A stretch of 64,000 bases of DNA from contig NZ_JAIHLQ010000011.1 of NCBI RefSeq assembly GCF_019733355.1, positions 113,724 through 177,723 on the forward strand. The letters are read 5' to 3'. Positions 46,027 through 54,415 of the stretch are shown here, piece after piece. This DNA is from Pseudomonas baetica. GTDB lineage: Bacteria > Pseudomonadota > Gammaproteobacteria > Pseudomonadales > Pseudomonadaceae. The notes below the pieces were generated by a model. That model made no database searches, had not been told where the DNA came from, and saw nothing but the letters and a program-made list of their open reading frames with translations. Position 1 is the stretch's first letter, and every line of letters starts with the position of its first letter. The position numbers and the translations under genes were made by a program.

Positions 46027-47831
46027 GCACTTCGATCCTCGGACGGTTGCAGGCTGACCCCGGGCGCGCCGGCGCGCAGGCGCAGGGTTATCAAGGCGCC
46101 ACCTTGCTTGTGGTTGGCGAACGACAGTTCACCACCGAAGGCGCGCATCAGGGTTTCACAGATCGCCAAGCCCAGCCCCAAGCCCTGAGTGCGGGTCTTG
46201 GTGGTGTAGAAGGGCTCGCTGGCGCGGCCGAGGGCTTCCATGCAGAACCCCGGGCCGTTGTCGCGAATGTACAGATTGACGCCCTCGGCGGTGGATTCGG
46301 CACTCAGCCACAATTTGCGTGGCGGGCCTTTTTCGGTGAGGGCATCGAGGGCGTTGGCCAGCAGGTTGCCGAGCACCTGACGCAAGCGCGTTTCCCCGGC
46401 CTCGACCCACAACGTGGCGGCGGGCAGGTCGCGGATCAGCTCAACCTCCATGCTGCGCCGACGTTTGGCCAGCAAGGCCAGCGCATCGTCCAGCGCCGGT
46501 TGCAGGGCCACGCTTTCCGGCGCGTGGCGGTCGCGACGGGCGAAGGCGCGCAGGTGCGCGATGATCGAGGCCATGCGCCCGGTCAGCTCACTGATCAGTT
46601 TGAGATTGCCGCGTGCGTCGTCGGTGCGTTGATGATCAAGCAGCACTTCGGCGTTTTCGGCGTAGCTGCGAATGGCCGCCAACGGTTGGTTGAGTTCGTG
46701 GCTGATGCTCGCCGACATCGTGCCCAGCGCCGACAGTTTGCCGGCCTGGACCAGATCGTCCTGGGCACGTACCAGTTCCTGCTGGGCCGTTTCCCGCTCC
46801 AGCACTTCCTGCTTCAAACGACGGTTGAGGCCTTCCAGATCGCTGGTGCGTTCGGCGACGCGACCTTCCAGCTCAAGCCGCGCCTTGGCTTCAAACGCGA
46901 TGCGCTCCAGATAGTGGCGACGGCGCTGCATCATCAGACCGAGCAACAGCATCAACACCAACAGCGTGGCGCCGCCAATGGCCACCACCGTGCGCACCGG
47001 GCGGTCGATCAGGGTACGCGGGGCGAGGATGCTGACGCTCCAGCCGGTTTCGGCGATGTCGTGAGTCTGGATCAGCCAAGCGGTGGGGCTGAGGTTAAGC
47101 GGGCGCGGTTCTCGGGTCGGGTAGGGCTGGATCGCGGTGATGGCGGCACGTTCGGCATCGCTCAACGCGCGGGTCGAGCGGAAGCGCCATTCCGGGCGCG
47201 ACGTGAGGATGACCACGCCGTTGTGGTCGGTCACCAACAGTTGTTCCGGGGTTTTGCCCCACAGGCTTTCGGTGTGATCGAGATCGACCTTGATCACCAG
47301 CACCCCCAGGATTCTCTCGCCATCGCGCACGGCGGCGGCGAAGAAGTAGCCGCGCTTGGCCGATGTGGTGCCCAGACCGAAGAAGCGTCCGAGACGTCCG
47401 GCCATGGCTTCGCTGAAATAGGGGCGGAAGGAAAAATTACGGCCGACAAAGCTGTCGTGCTTGTCCCAGTTCGACGCGGCCAGCGTCTTCCCGGTTGTGT
47501 CCATCAGGTACATGACTTCGGCACCGGTCTGCGCACTGATGTTTTTCAACAGACGGTTGGCGTTGCCTTGGGTGACCCCATCGTCTGGCGCTCCGAGCAC
47601 AGCGCGCAGGGCCGGCAGTTGGCCGAGTATCTGCGGCATTACTTCGTAGCGGTGCAGGGTGCCCAGCAGGTTGGCGACGTACAGGTCGAGGGTCTGGCGG
47701 TTCTGGCCGGCCAGTTCGCTGCGGTAATAGCGCTCAGCCAGATGCTCCAGCGGCCACAGCAGCGGCGCCAGGCACAGGGCCAGAAGGGCGAGGCTGCGCC
47801 AGCGGGGTCTGCGGGGGAGAGATGGTTTCAT
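46023..47831 (-). CDS. DctB-type sensor histidine kinase
   Basis: 602 aa membrane kinase. First membrane segment (LALLALCLAPLLWPLEHLA) near residues 13-31, then a periplasmic double-Cache-like region (VMYLMDTTGKTLAASNWDKHDSFVGRNFSFRPYF), a second segment (VVAIGGATLLVLMLLLGLMM) near 280-300, a coiled coil (VAERTSDLEGLNRRLKQEVLERETAQQEL), H-box ASISHELNQPLAAIRSYAENAE, and ATPase motifs LGNLLANALDAL, IRDNGPGF and GLGLGLAICETL. The DctB Cache fold binds C4-dicarboxylates in rhizobia. It pairs with the regulator directly downstream. Confidence 0.88.
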   Translation of the reverse strand: MKPSLPRRPRWRSLALLALCLAPLLWPLEHLAERYYRSELAGQNRQTLDLYVANLLGTLHRYEVMPQILGQLPALRAVLGAPDDGVTQGNANRLLKNISAQTGAEVMYLMDTTGKTLAASNWDKHDSFVGRNFSFRPYFSEAMAGRLGRFFGLGTTSAKRGYFFAAAVRDGERILGVLVIKVDLDHTESLWGKTPEQLLVTDHNGVVILTSRPEWRFRSTRALSDAERAAITAIQPYPTREPRPLNLSPTAWLIQTHDIAETGWSVSILAPRTLIDRPVRTVVAIGGATLLVLMLLLGLMMQRRRHYLERIAFEAKARLELEGRVAERTSDLEGLNRRLKQEVLERETAQQELVRAQDDLVQAGKLSALGTMSASISHELNQPLAAIRSYAENAEVLLDHQRTDDARGNLKLISELTGRMASIIAHLRAFARRDRHAPESVALQPALDDALALLAKRRRSMEVELIRDLPAATLWVEAGETRLRQVLGNLLANALDALTEKGPPRKLWLSAESTAEGVNLYIRDNGPGFCMEALGRASEPFYTTKTRTQGLGLGLAICETLMRAFGGELSFANHKQGGALITLRLRAGAPGVSLQPSEDRSA

Positions 47832-47873
47832 GTGCCGGATGCGCCTGTGTGAACAGGCGCATTATGCCCGGCC

Positions 47874-48419
47874 TCAGGAAAAGACGTCAGCGTCCTTGAG
47901 TAGCGCTGCTGCCTGATCCTTGGCGGACAGTTTCGGCGCCTCGTCCAGTTGCCAGTCGATGCCCAGAGCAGGGTCGTCCCAGCGAATGCTGCGTTCGGAA
48001 GAAGGATCGTAGTAGTTGGTGGTCTTGTAGAGGAACTCGGCGAACTCGCTCAGCACCACGAAACCATGGGCGAAACCTTCCGGCACCCAGAGCTGACGAT
48101 GGTTTTCAGCCGACAGGCGCACCGCTACCGACTTGCCGAAGTGCGGCGAGCTGCGGCGGATGTCCACGGCCACATCGAGCACTTCACCGACCGTGACGCG
48201 AACCAGTTTGCCTTGGGTGTTTTGCAGTTGGTAATGCAGGCCACGCAGCACGCCTTTTTGCGAGCGCGAGTGGTTGTCTTGGACGAATTGGGTGTCCAGA
48301 CCGGTGGCGTCCTGGAACGCCTTGGCGTTGAAACTCTCGTAGAAGAAACCGCGCTCGTCACCGAACACCTTGGGTTCGATGATCAGAACACCGGGCAGAT
48401 CGGTGGTGATGACATTCAT
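47874..48419 (-). CDS. rfbC: dTDP-4-dehydrorhamnose 3,5-epimerase RfbC
   Basis: Cupin-fold epimerase (181 aa) of dTDP-L-rhamnose synthesis. Visible are VLIIEPKVFGDERGFFYESFN near residue 10, the catalytic region FVQDNHSRSQKGVLRGLHYQ with the conserved His and Arg, VDIRRSSPHFG and FAHGFVVLSEFAEFLYKTTNYYDPSSE. Length is normal. rfbABD are not beside it, so it is a lone gene here. The ATG at 48419 fits the family; an ATG twelve bases earlier is open. The much longer frame upstream is an artefact of antisense coding in the fusion gene. Confidence 0.92.
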   Translation of the reverse strand: MNVITTDLPGVLIIEPKVFGDERGFFYESFNAKAFQDATGLDTQFVQDNHSRSQKGVLRGLHYQLQNTQGKLVRVTVGEVLDVAVDIRRSSPHFGKSVAVRLSAENHRQLWVPEGFAHGFVVLSEFAEFLYKTTNYYDPSSERSIRWDDPALGIDWQLDEAPKLSAKDQAAALLKDADVFS

Positions 48420-48566
48420 GAGAATTTCCATAGGCAGATGTGAATGGCCGACATTCTTGCGCAAAGTGCCGGCGGATGCGAGCGCTTGAATAACCACGAT
48501 GAGGGGTTGCGCATCCTCTGCTGCGGTGGCGATATAGGCGCCTAATAAAATTCCAGGGGTCGTTTC

Positions 48567-51479
48567 ATGTCGCTCGCCACGTTGATTCATCGCGCCAGTT
48601 TGCCCAGCCCGCAGGTTTCGCAGGCGCAGGCCCTGCAATGGCTGGCCGAGCACTACGGGCTCAGCGGCACGTTGCAGGCCCTCGGCAGCCAACAGGATCT
48701 CAATTACCGCATCGACACTGAGCGCGGGCGGTTTGTCATGAAAATCTGCCGGGGCGATTACGCCCTTGTGGAGCTGCAAGCCCAGCACGCCGGCCTGAAA
48801 TATCTGGCCGAGCACTGCGATGTGAACGTGCCCCGGGTGATTGCCGCCCATAACGGTCAGGACTTGCTGACGCTGGATGTCGACGGCGAAGCGGTGCATG
48901 TGCGGCTGCTGGATTACATCGAAGGCCAGCCGCTCACGCATCTCGATCACCTCGGCCATGAAGTGGTCGCCGGGTTTGGCAGGCTTTGTGGCGAGATGGA
49001 CCTGGCGCTGGCAGGCTTCGACCATCCGGGCCTGGAACGCACGTTGCAGTGGGACGCGCGCCATGCCAGCGCTTTGATCGGCCATTTGCTGCCAGTGATC
49101 AGGGACGATCAGCAGCGCACGTTGATCGCCGACGCCGCCGAACAGGCCGAGCGCCGTTTGCAGCCGCTGGCAGACAAGCTGCCGGTGCAGGCGATCCACA
49201 TGGACATCACCGATGACAACGCGGTGTGGGCACGCGACGCCCAGCGTCATTGGCAGTTGCAGGGGGTGATCGATTTTGGCGATCTGGTCCGCACCTGGCG
49301 CATCACCGATTTGTCGGTGACCTGTGCGGCGTTGCTGCATCACGCCGGTGGCGATCCGTTTGTCATTCTGCCGGCGGTTCAGGCCTATCACGCGGTCAAT
49401 CCGCTGCAACACGAAGAACTGCAAGCCTTGTGGCCGTTGATCGTCGCTCGGGCGGCGGTGCTGGTGCTCAGTGGCGAGCAGCAGGTCAGCATCGATCCGG
49501 GCAACGCCTACAGCCGCGACAACCTGACCCATGAGTGGGAAATCTTCCGCGTGGCCACCTCGGTGCCGCTGGCACTGATGGAAGCGGCGATTCTCAGCGC
49601 CGTCGGTCAGCCGTTGCCGGCGATCAACAGCGAAGGATTTGTACCGTTGCTGCCGAATCTGGTCGGGCGCGAATTTGCGTTGATCGATCTCGGCGTTTTG
49701 AGCGCGCATTTCGAGGCTGGGAGTTGGGAGCAGGACGGCATCGATCAGCGTCTGTTGAACGACGCGGCGGCGGCCCATGGTTTGGCGGCGAGCCGTTATG
49801 GCCAATACCGTTTGTCGCGCACCCGGCCGGACAGCGCTGAAGAACCGGACACGTTCGCGCTGCACGTCGAATTGCGCGTGCCCACTGGCACACCCGTGGA
49901 GTCGCCGTTTGCCGGTGTGGTTCATCAGCACGCAGATGGCGTGCTGCAACTCGACGGCCCACAGCTCAGCGTGCGCTTGTGGGGCGTGACGCCTTCGCTG
50001 CACAGCGGCGCAGCGCTGGTCAAAGGTCAGGTGCTGGGCGCGGTCAGCGGGCCGTTGATCGTGCAACTGAATCGCGGTGCGCAACTGAATGCGCCGCTCT
50101 TCTGTACGCCATCGCGCGCCGCCGCGTGGCAAGCGTTGTGCCCGTCTCCTGCGGGGTTATTGGGGCTGGCCTGCGATGCCGAGCCAGAGCTGGACGCCAA
50201 GACCCTGCTTGAACGCCGCGATGCCAGTTTCGCCCGTACACAAAAACACTATTACGTCGATCCGCCGCGCATCGAGCGCGGCTGGCGCAACCACCTGATC
50301 GACATGCAGGGCCGTTCCTATCTCGACATGCTCAACAACGTGGCAGTGCTCGGTCACGGCCATCCGCGCATGGCGGCGGTCGCTGCCCGTCAATGGTCGC
50401 TCCTCAATACCAACTCACGCTTCAACTATGCGGCGGTCGCCGAGTTTTCCGAGCGCTTGCTGAAGCTGGCGCCGGAGGGCATGGATCGGGTGTTTCTGGT
50501 CAACAGTGGCAGCGAGGCCAATGACCTGGCGATCCGCCTGGCTTGGGCTTACAGCGGCGGTCGCGACATTATCAGCGTGCTGGAGGCCTACCACGGCTGG
50601 ACGGTGGGTGCCGATGCGGTGTCGACCTCGATCGCCGACAACCCCAAAGCCCTCGAAAGCCGCCCGGACTGGGTGCATCCGGTGACTGCACCGAACATCT
50701 ATCGCGGCGAGTTCCGTGGCCTCGATTCGGCACCTGACTACGTGCGCAGCGTCGAACATCACTTGGCGAAAATCGCCGAGCAGAAACGCCAACTGGCCGG
50801 GTTCATCTGCGAACCGGTGTACGGCAATGCCGGTGGCATCTCGCTGCCGCCGGGGTATCTGCAGCAGGTGTACGCGCGGGTCCGCGCACAGGGTGGCGTG
50901 TGCATCGCCGATGAAGTGCAGGTCGGTTACGGGCGCATGGGCCATTTCTTTTGGGGCTTCGAAGAGCAAGGAGTGGTGCCGGACATCATCGTCATGGCCA
51001 AAGGCATGGGCAATGGCCAGCCACTGGGCGCGGTGATCACTCGCCGGGAAATCGCCGAGGCGCTGGAGGCTGAGGGTTACTTCTTCTCGTCGGCCGGTGG
51101 CAGTCCGGTGAGCTGCCAGATCGGCATGGCCGTGCTGGATGTGATGGAGGAAGAAAAACTCTGGGAGAACGCCCAAGTGGTGGGCGGCCACTTCAAGGCG
51201 CGGCTCGAAGCCTTGATCGATAAACATCCGCTGGTCGGCGCCGTGCATGGTTCGGGGTTCTATCTGGGGCTGGAGTTGATCCGCAACCGCGAGACGCTGG
51301 AGCCTGCGACCGAAGAGACCTCGTTGCTGTGTGATCGTCTGCGCGAACTGGGGATTTTCATGCAGCCGACCGGCGATGACCTGAACATCCTCAAGATCAA
51401 ACCGCCGATGGTGACGCCGCGGCGCAGTGTGGACTTCTTTGTCGACATGCTCGACCGGGTGCTCACCGAAGGCTTGTAA
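48567..51479 (+). CDS. Kinase / M23-like / class III aminotransferase fusion
   Basis: 970 aa in three parts. Residues about 25-330 are an APH-type kinase (IHMDITDDN at 210-218 with catalytic D213; DFG at 236-238). Residues about 425-540 look like a degenerate M23/barrel-sandwich domain (VPTGTPVESPFAGVV). Residues about 555-970 are a class III PLP enzyme with the Schiff-base lysine K812 in VMAKGMGNGQPLGAV. Kinase plus aminotransferase-fold ammoniophospholyase is the known pair for 5-hydroxylysine and phosphoethanolamine degradation in animals, where the two are separate proteins. Phosphorylation then elimination in one chain is the likely scheme; the substrate is unknown. The M23-like part lacks an evident HxH zinc site. 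AGGGG lies upstream of the ATG. Confidence 0.85.
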   Translation: MSLATLIHRASLPSPQVSQAQALQWLAEHYGLSGTLQALGSQQDLNYRIDTERGRFVMKICRGDYALVELQAQHAGLKYLAEHCDVNVPRVIAAHNGQDLLTLDVDGEAVHVRLLDYIEGQPLTHLDHLGHEVVAGFGRLCGEMDLALAGFDHPGLERTLQWDARHASALIGHLLPVIRDDQQRTLIADAAEQAERRLQPLADKLPVQAIHMDITDDNAVWARDAQRHWQLQGVIDFGDLVRTWRITDLSVTCAALLHHAGGDPFVILPAVQAYHAVNPLQHEELQALWPLIVARAAVLVLSGEQQVSIDPGNAYSRDNLTHEWEIFRVATSVPLALMEAAILSAVGQPLPAINSEGFVPLLPNLVGREFALIDLGVLSAHFEAGSWEQDGIDQRLLNDAAAAHGLAASRYGQYRLSRTRPDSAEEPDTFALHVELRVPTGTPVESPFAGVVHQHADGVLQLDGPQLSVRLWGVTPSLHSGAALVKGQVLGAVSGPLIVQLNRGAQLNAPLFCTPSRAAAWQALCPSPAGLLGLACDAEPELDAKTLLERRDASFARTQKHYYVDPPRIERGWRNHLIDMQGRSYLDMLNNVAVLGHGHPRMAAVAARQWSLLNTNSRFNYAAVAEFSERLLKLAPEGMDRVFLVNSGSEANDLAIRLAWAYSGGRDIISVLEAYHGWTVGADAVSTSIADNPKALESRPDWVHPVTAPNIYRGEFRGLDSAPDYVRSVEHHLAKIAEQKRQLAGFICEPVYGNAGGISLPPGYLQQVYARVRAQGGVCIADEVQVGYGRMGHFFWGFEEQGVVPDIIVMAKGMGNGQPLGAVITRREIAEALEAEGYFFSSAGGSPVSCQIGMAVLDVMEEEKLWENAQVVGGHFKARLEALIDKHPLVGAVHGSGFYLGLELIRNRETLEPATEETSLLCDRLRELGIFMQPTGDDLNILKIKPPMVTPRRSVDFFVDMLDRVLTEGL

Positions 51480-51490
51480 AACCCACGAAC

Positions 51491-51577
51491 CCCTGTGGGA
51501 GCGGGCTTGCTCGCGAAAGCGGTGCTTCAGTCGACATCCAAAGTGACTGACACACTGCTTTCGCGAGCAAGCCCCAC
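51491..51577. repeat. REP pair
   Basis: GGGAGCGGGCTTGCTCGCGA (left) and TTTCGCGAGCAAGCCCC (51559-51575) are inverted copies just past the fusion gene. Confidence 0.85.
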
Positions 51578-51660
51578 ACCTTTCGTTTGGTGGTTTTAAT
51601 TCGATTTGTATCGGTATTAAGTCTTTAAAATCAGACGAAATACATTTTTGTAGCTTCAAA

Positions 51661-51678
51661 AGCCGATATTTATCGGCT
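51661..51678. promoter_or_regulatory. Candidate operator upstream of aguB
   Basis: AGCCGATA-TT-TATCGGCT is a perfect 8-bp dyad 104 bp upstream of the aguB start. A related imperfect dyad (TCGATTTGTATCGG) lies at 51601-51614. The TetR-type AguR controls aguBA in P. aeruginosa, so a similar regulator is the natural candidate. Confidence 0.45.
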
Positions 51679-51781
51679 ATAAAGTCGCCATTGCTCCGGC
51701 ATGGCGATTTTTGTCCGGTGCGCGCGTTTTTTCTCTTCGGTCGAATCCTCGACCGTCAAAGCCTTTGCCCGGAGATGATTC

Positions 51782-52660
51782 ATGAGCCGTATCGTTACCG
51801 TCGCCGCCACTCAGATGGCCTGTTCGTGGGATCTGGAAGCCAACCTTGAAACCGCTGAAAGGCTGGTGCGCGAAGCGGCCGCCCAAGGCGCGCAGATCAT
51901 CCTGATCCAGGAATTGTTCGAGGCACCGTACTTCTGTCAGAAGCCCAACCCGGACTATCTGCAACTGGCCACGACGGTTGAAGAAAACGTCGCGATCAAG
52001 CATTTCCGCAAAGTCGCCAAAGAGTTGCAGGTTGTATTGCCGATCAGCTTCTACGAGTTGGCCGGGCGCGCGCGTTTCAACAGCATTGCGATCATCGACG
52101 CCGACGGCAGCAACCTCGGGATTTATCGTAAAAGCCACATTCCGGACGGCCCGGGCTACCACGAGAAGTACTACTTCAACCCGGGCGATACCGGCTTCAA
52201 GGTGTGGAACACCCGTTACGCGAAAATCGGCGTGGGCATCTGCTGGGATCAGTGGTTCCCGGAAGCGGCGCGGGCGATGGCCCTGCAAGGCGCGGAAATC
52301 CTGTTCTACCCGACCGCCATCGGCAGCGAGCCGCACGACAAGAGCATTTCGTCCCGCGATCACTGGCAGCGCGTGCAGCAGGGTCATGCCGGCGCCAACC
52401 TGATGCCGCTGATCGCCAGCAACCGCATCGGCCACGAAGAACAGGACGGCTACGACATCACGTTCTACGGCTCATCGTTCATTGCCAACCCGTTCGGCGA
52501 AAAAGTGCAGGAGCTGAATAAAACCGAAGAAGGTATTCTTGTGCACACTTTCAACCTCGACGAGCTCGAACATATTCGCAGCGCGTGGGGTTCATTCCGC
52601 GACCGCCGGCCGAATCTGTACGGCGCGTTGAAAACCCTCGACGGTTCCCTGGAGTCCTGA
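51782..52660 (+). CDS. aguB: N-carbamoylputrescine amidase AguB
   Basis: Hydrolyses N-carbamoylputrescine to putrescine, CO2 and ammonia (292 aa). Nitrilase-fold catalytic triad: Glu in [12 protein letters not shown], Lys in [18 protein letters not shown], Cys in [21 protein letters not shown]. The match to plant and Pseudomonas AguB is strong over the full length. It is followed by aguA five bases later, forming the two-step agmatine-to-putrescine pathway. Confidence 0.95.
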   Translation: MSRIVTVAATQMACSWDLEANLETAERLVREAAAQGAQIILIQELFEAPYFCQKPNPDYLQLATTVEENVAIKHFRKVAKELQVVLPISFYELAGRARFNSIAIIDADGSNLGIYRKSHIPDGPGYHEKYYFNPGDTGFKVWNTRYAKIGVGICWDQWFPEAARAMALQGAEILFYPTAIGSEPHDKSISSRDHWQRVQQGHAGANLMPLIASNRIGHEEQDGYDITFYGSSFIANPFGEKVQELNKTEEGILVHTFNLDELEHIRSAWGSFRDRRPNLYGALKTLDGSLES

Positions 52661-52665
52661 TCCCG

Positions 52666-53772
52666 ATGACCACATTGAAAAGTACCCCGCGCGCCGACGG
52701 CTTCCACATGCCGGCCGAGTGGGCACCCCAGACTCAGACCTGGATGATCTGGCCCGAGCGCCCGGACAACTGGCGTCTGGGCGGCAAACCGGCGCAAGCC
52801 GCACACGCGGCAGTGGCTAAAGCCATTGCCCGTTTCGAGCCGGTGACCGTGGCCGTTTCTGCCGGCCAGTACGAAAACGCCCGTGCGCGTCTGGACGTGC
52901 CGAATATCCGCGTGGTCGAGATGTCCAGCGATGATGCTTGGGTACGCGACAGCGGCCCGACGTTCGTCATCAACAACAGCGGCGAAGTGCGCGGCGTGAA
53001 CTGGGACTTCAACGCCTGGGGCGGCTTTGACGGCGGCTTGTACTCGCCGTGGAACCGCGACTCACAGGTCGGCGGCAAGATCCTTGAGATCGAGCGCAGT
53101 CCGCGTTACCGCACCGAGGGTTTTGTGCTCGAGGGCGGTTCGATTCACGTCGATGGCGAACGCACGCTGATCACTACCGAAGAATGCCTGCTCAACCGCA
53201 ATCGCAACCCGCACCTGAGCCGCGAAGAAATCGAAGCGGTGCTCAGCGCCAACCTGGCTGTGGATAAAATCATCTGGCTGCCGGACGGTTTGTTCAACGA
53301 CGAAACCGACGGCCATGTGGATAACTTCTGCTGCTACGTGCGTCCGGGCGAAGTGCTGCTGGCGTGGACCGACGATCCACAGGATCCGAATTACCCACGC
53401 TGCCAGGCGGCGATGAACGTGCTGCAAAACAGCATCGACGCCAAGGGACGCCCGTTCACGGTGCACAAAATGCCGATTCCGGGGCCGCTGTTTGCCACCG
53501 AAGAAGAGTGCGCTGGCGTTGATCCGGTGGACGGCACGCAAGAGCGCAACCCGAGCGTGCGTCTGGCGGGTTCTTACGTGAATTTCCTGATCGTCAACGG
53601 CGGCATCATCGCGCCGAGCTTCGACGATCCGATGGACGGCCCGGCCAGGGAAATCCTGCAGAACCTGTTCCCGCAGCACGAAGTGGTGATGGTGCCGGGC
53701 CGCGAACTGTTACTGGGTGGCGGCAATATTCACTGCCTTACCCAACAGCAGCCAGCGCCGCACAAAGAGTGA
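52666..53772 (+). CDS. aguA: Agmatine deiminase AguA
   Basis: Converts agmatine to N-carbamoylputrescine (368 aa). Pentein fold with conserved [10 protein letters not shown] near residue 25, [16 protein letters not shown] at about 86-101, [41 protein letters not shown] and the nucleophile Cys in [13 protein letters not shown] near residue 358. The ATG at 52666 is five bases after the aguB stop and starts the conserved [19 protein letters not shown]; a longer frame overlapping aguB is rejected. A terminator follows. Confidence 0.95.
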   Translation: MTTLKSTPRADGFHMPAEWAPQTQTWMIWPERPDNWRLGGKPAQAAHAAVAKAIARFEPVTVAVSAGQYENARARLDVPNIRVVEMSSDDAWVRDSGPTFVINNSGEVRGVNWDFNAWGGFDGGLYSPWNRDSQVGGKILEIERSPRYRTEGFVLEGGSIHVDGERTLITTEECLLNRNRNPHLSREEIEAVLSANLAVDKIIWLPDGLFNDETDGHVDNFCCYVRPGEVLLAWTDDPQDPNYPRCQAAMNVLQNSIDAKGRPFTVHKMPIPGPLFATEEECAGVDPVDGTQERNPSVRLAGSYVNFLIVNGGIIAPSFDDPMDGPAREILQNLFPQHEVVMVPGRELLLGGGNIHCLTQQQPAPHKE

Positions 53773-53837
53773 GTTGAGTCGTAACAGCTTGAGTTGATTG
53801 AACAATCAGCGGGGCGACGATTCGCTTGCCCGATAGA

Positions 53838-53878
53838 CAAAGAAGCCCGCGTCCCTGCTGGACGGCGGGCTTCTTTGT
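53838..53878 (+). terminator. Intrinsic terminator of aguBA
   Basis: AAGAAGCCCGC...GCGGGCTTCTT stem with inner GTCC/GGAC pairing, followed by TTTG. It lies 66 bp past the aguA stop. The long AAA-rich left side makes it likely bidirectional. Confidence 0.85.
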
Positions 53879-54017
53879 ATCCGCTTGTCGACAAGTGCGA
53901 AACATTGGCATAGCTCTTGTATTGAAACTTGAGTACTAGGGAGGGAGGAGAACTTCAACAGTTCTGTCATAAACCTTGGATAACTTAGCCGCTCATTAAC
54001 GGGGGGAGAGCGCCGAA

Positions 54018-54230
54018 ATGAACGCCGAAGTGAACATAGTCAGAGCACGAACTTTGCGCCCCATGGCCGTAAACGGCAAATCGCTCCAGGTAGTCGCGCA
54101 CTGGTTGAAATCCAATGGAACGCGTCAGATCAGGGAAGCTGATCCGCGCCGGATGATGATCGAGCGTTACCCCGCTGACCTGTTCAGCGAAGCAGAACTG
54201 GATGCGTTGTGGGCTGTGATGCAAGGATAA
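54018..54230 (+). CDS. Small conserved protein of unknown function
   Basis: 70 aa: MNAEVNIVRARTLRPMAV, then a helix SLQVVAHWLKSNGTRQIREAD and an end LFSEAELDALWAVMQG. A strong purine-rich ribosome site (GGGGGGAGAG) precedes the ATG, and a GC hairpin terminator follows at about 54250-54285, so it is a real gene. The pattern resembles small Pseudomonas proteins I recall as widely conserved but without function. Confidence 0.7.
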   Translation: MNAEVNIVRARTLRPMAVNGKSLQVVAHWLKSNGTRQIREADPRRMMIERYPADLFSEAELDALWAVMQG

Positions 54231-54316
54231 GAAAAACAACAGCGATGGGTAAAAGCGCTGCCGGGATGGCGGCGCTTTTTTATGGGCGTTGCAAAATCCA
54301 GTGTGAACACTGACTG

Positions 54317-54401
54317 GGGGGGCTTGCTCCCGAATGCGGTGGGTCAGTTAACGGAGATGTCGACTGACCGGACGCCTTCGGGAGCAAGCCCCCTCCCACA
54401 G
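54317..54401. repeat. REP pair
   Basis: GGGGGGCTTGCTCCCGAA and TTCGGGAGCAAGCCCCC are inverted copies, a REP subtype differing from those elsewhere in the window (CTCCCGAA instead of CTCGCGAA). Confidence 0.8.
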
Positions 54402-54415
54402 GTTTTTGCGGTGAG

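Larger units (their letters stand above)
51480..51781. other. Intergenic region upstream of aguBA
   Basis: This 302-bp gap holds a REP pair at 51491-51577 and, in an AT-rich stretch, two dyads based on CGAT...ATCG at about 51602-51614 and 51661-51678. No gene is visible. Confidence 0.65.

Noticed and set aside
46047..47852. A 601-codon open frame opposite the DctB-type kinase
   Set aside because: Antisense of an intact kinase; amino-acid make-up is unnatural.
48420..50132. Upstream extension of rfbC by about 570 codons
   Set aside because: It is antisense to the fusion gene; the RfbC family starts at 48419.
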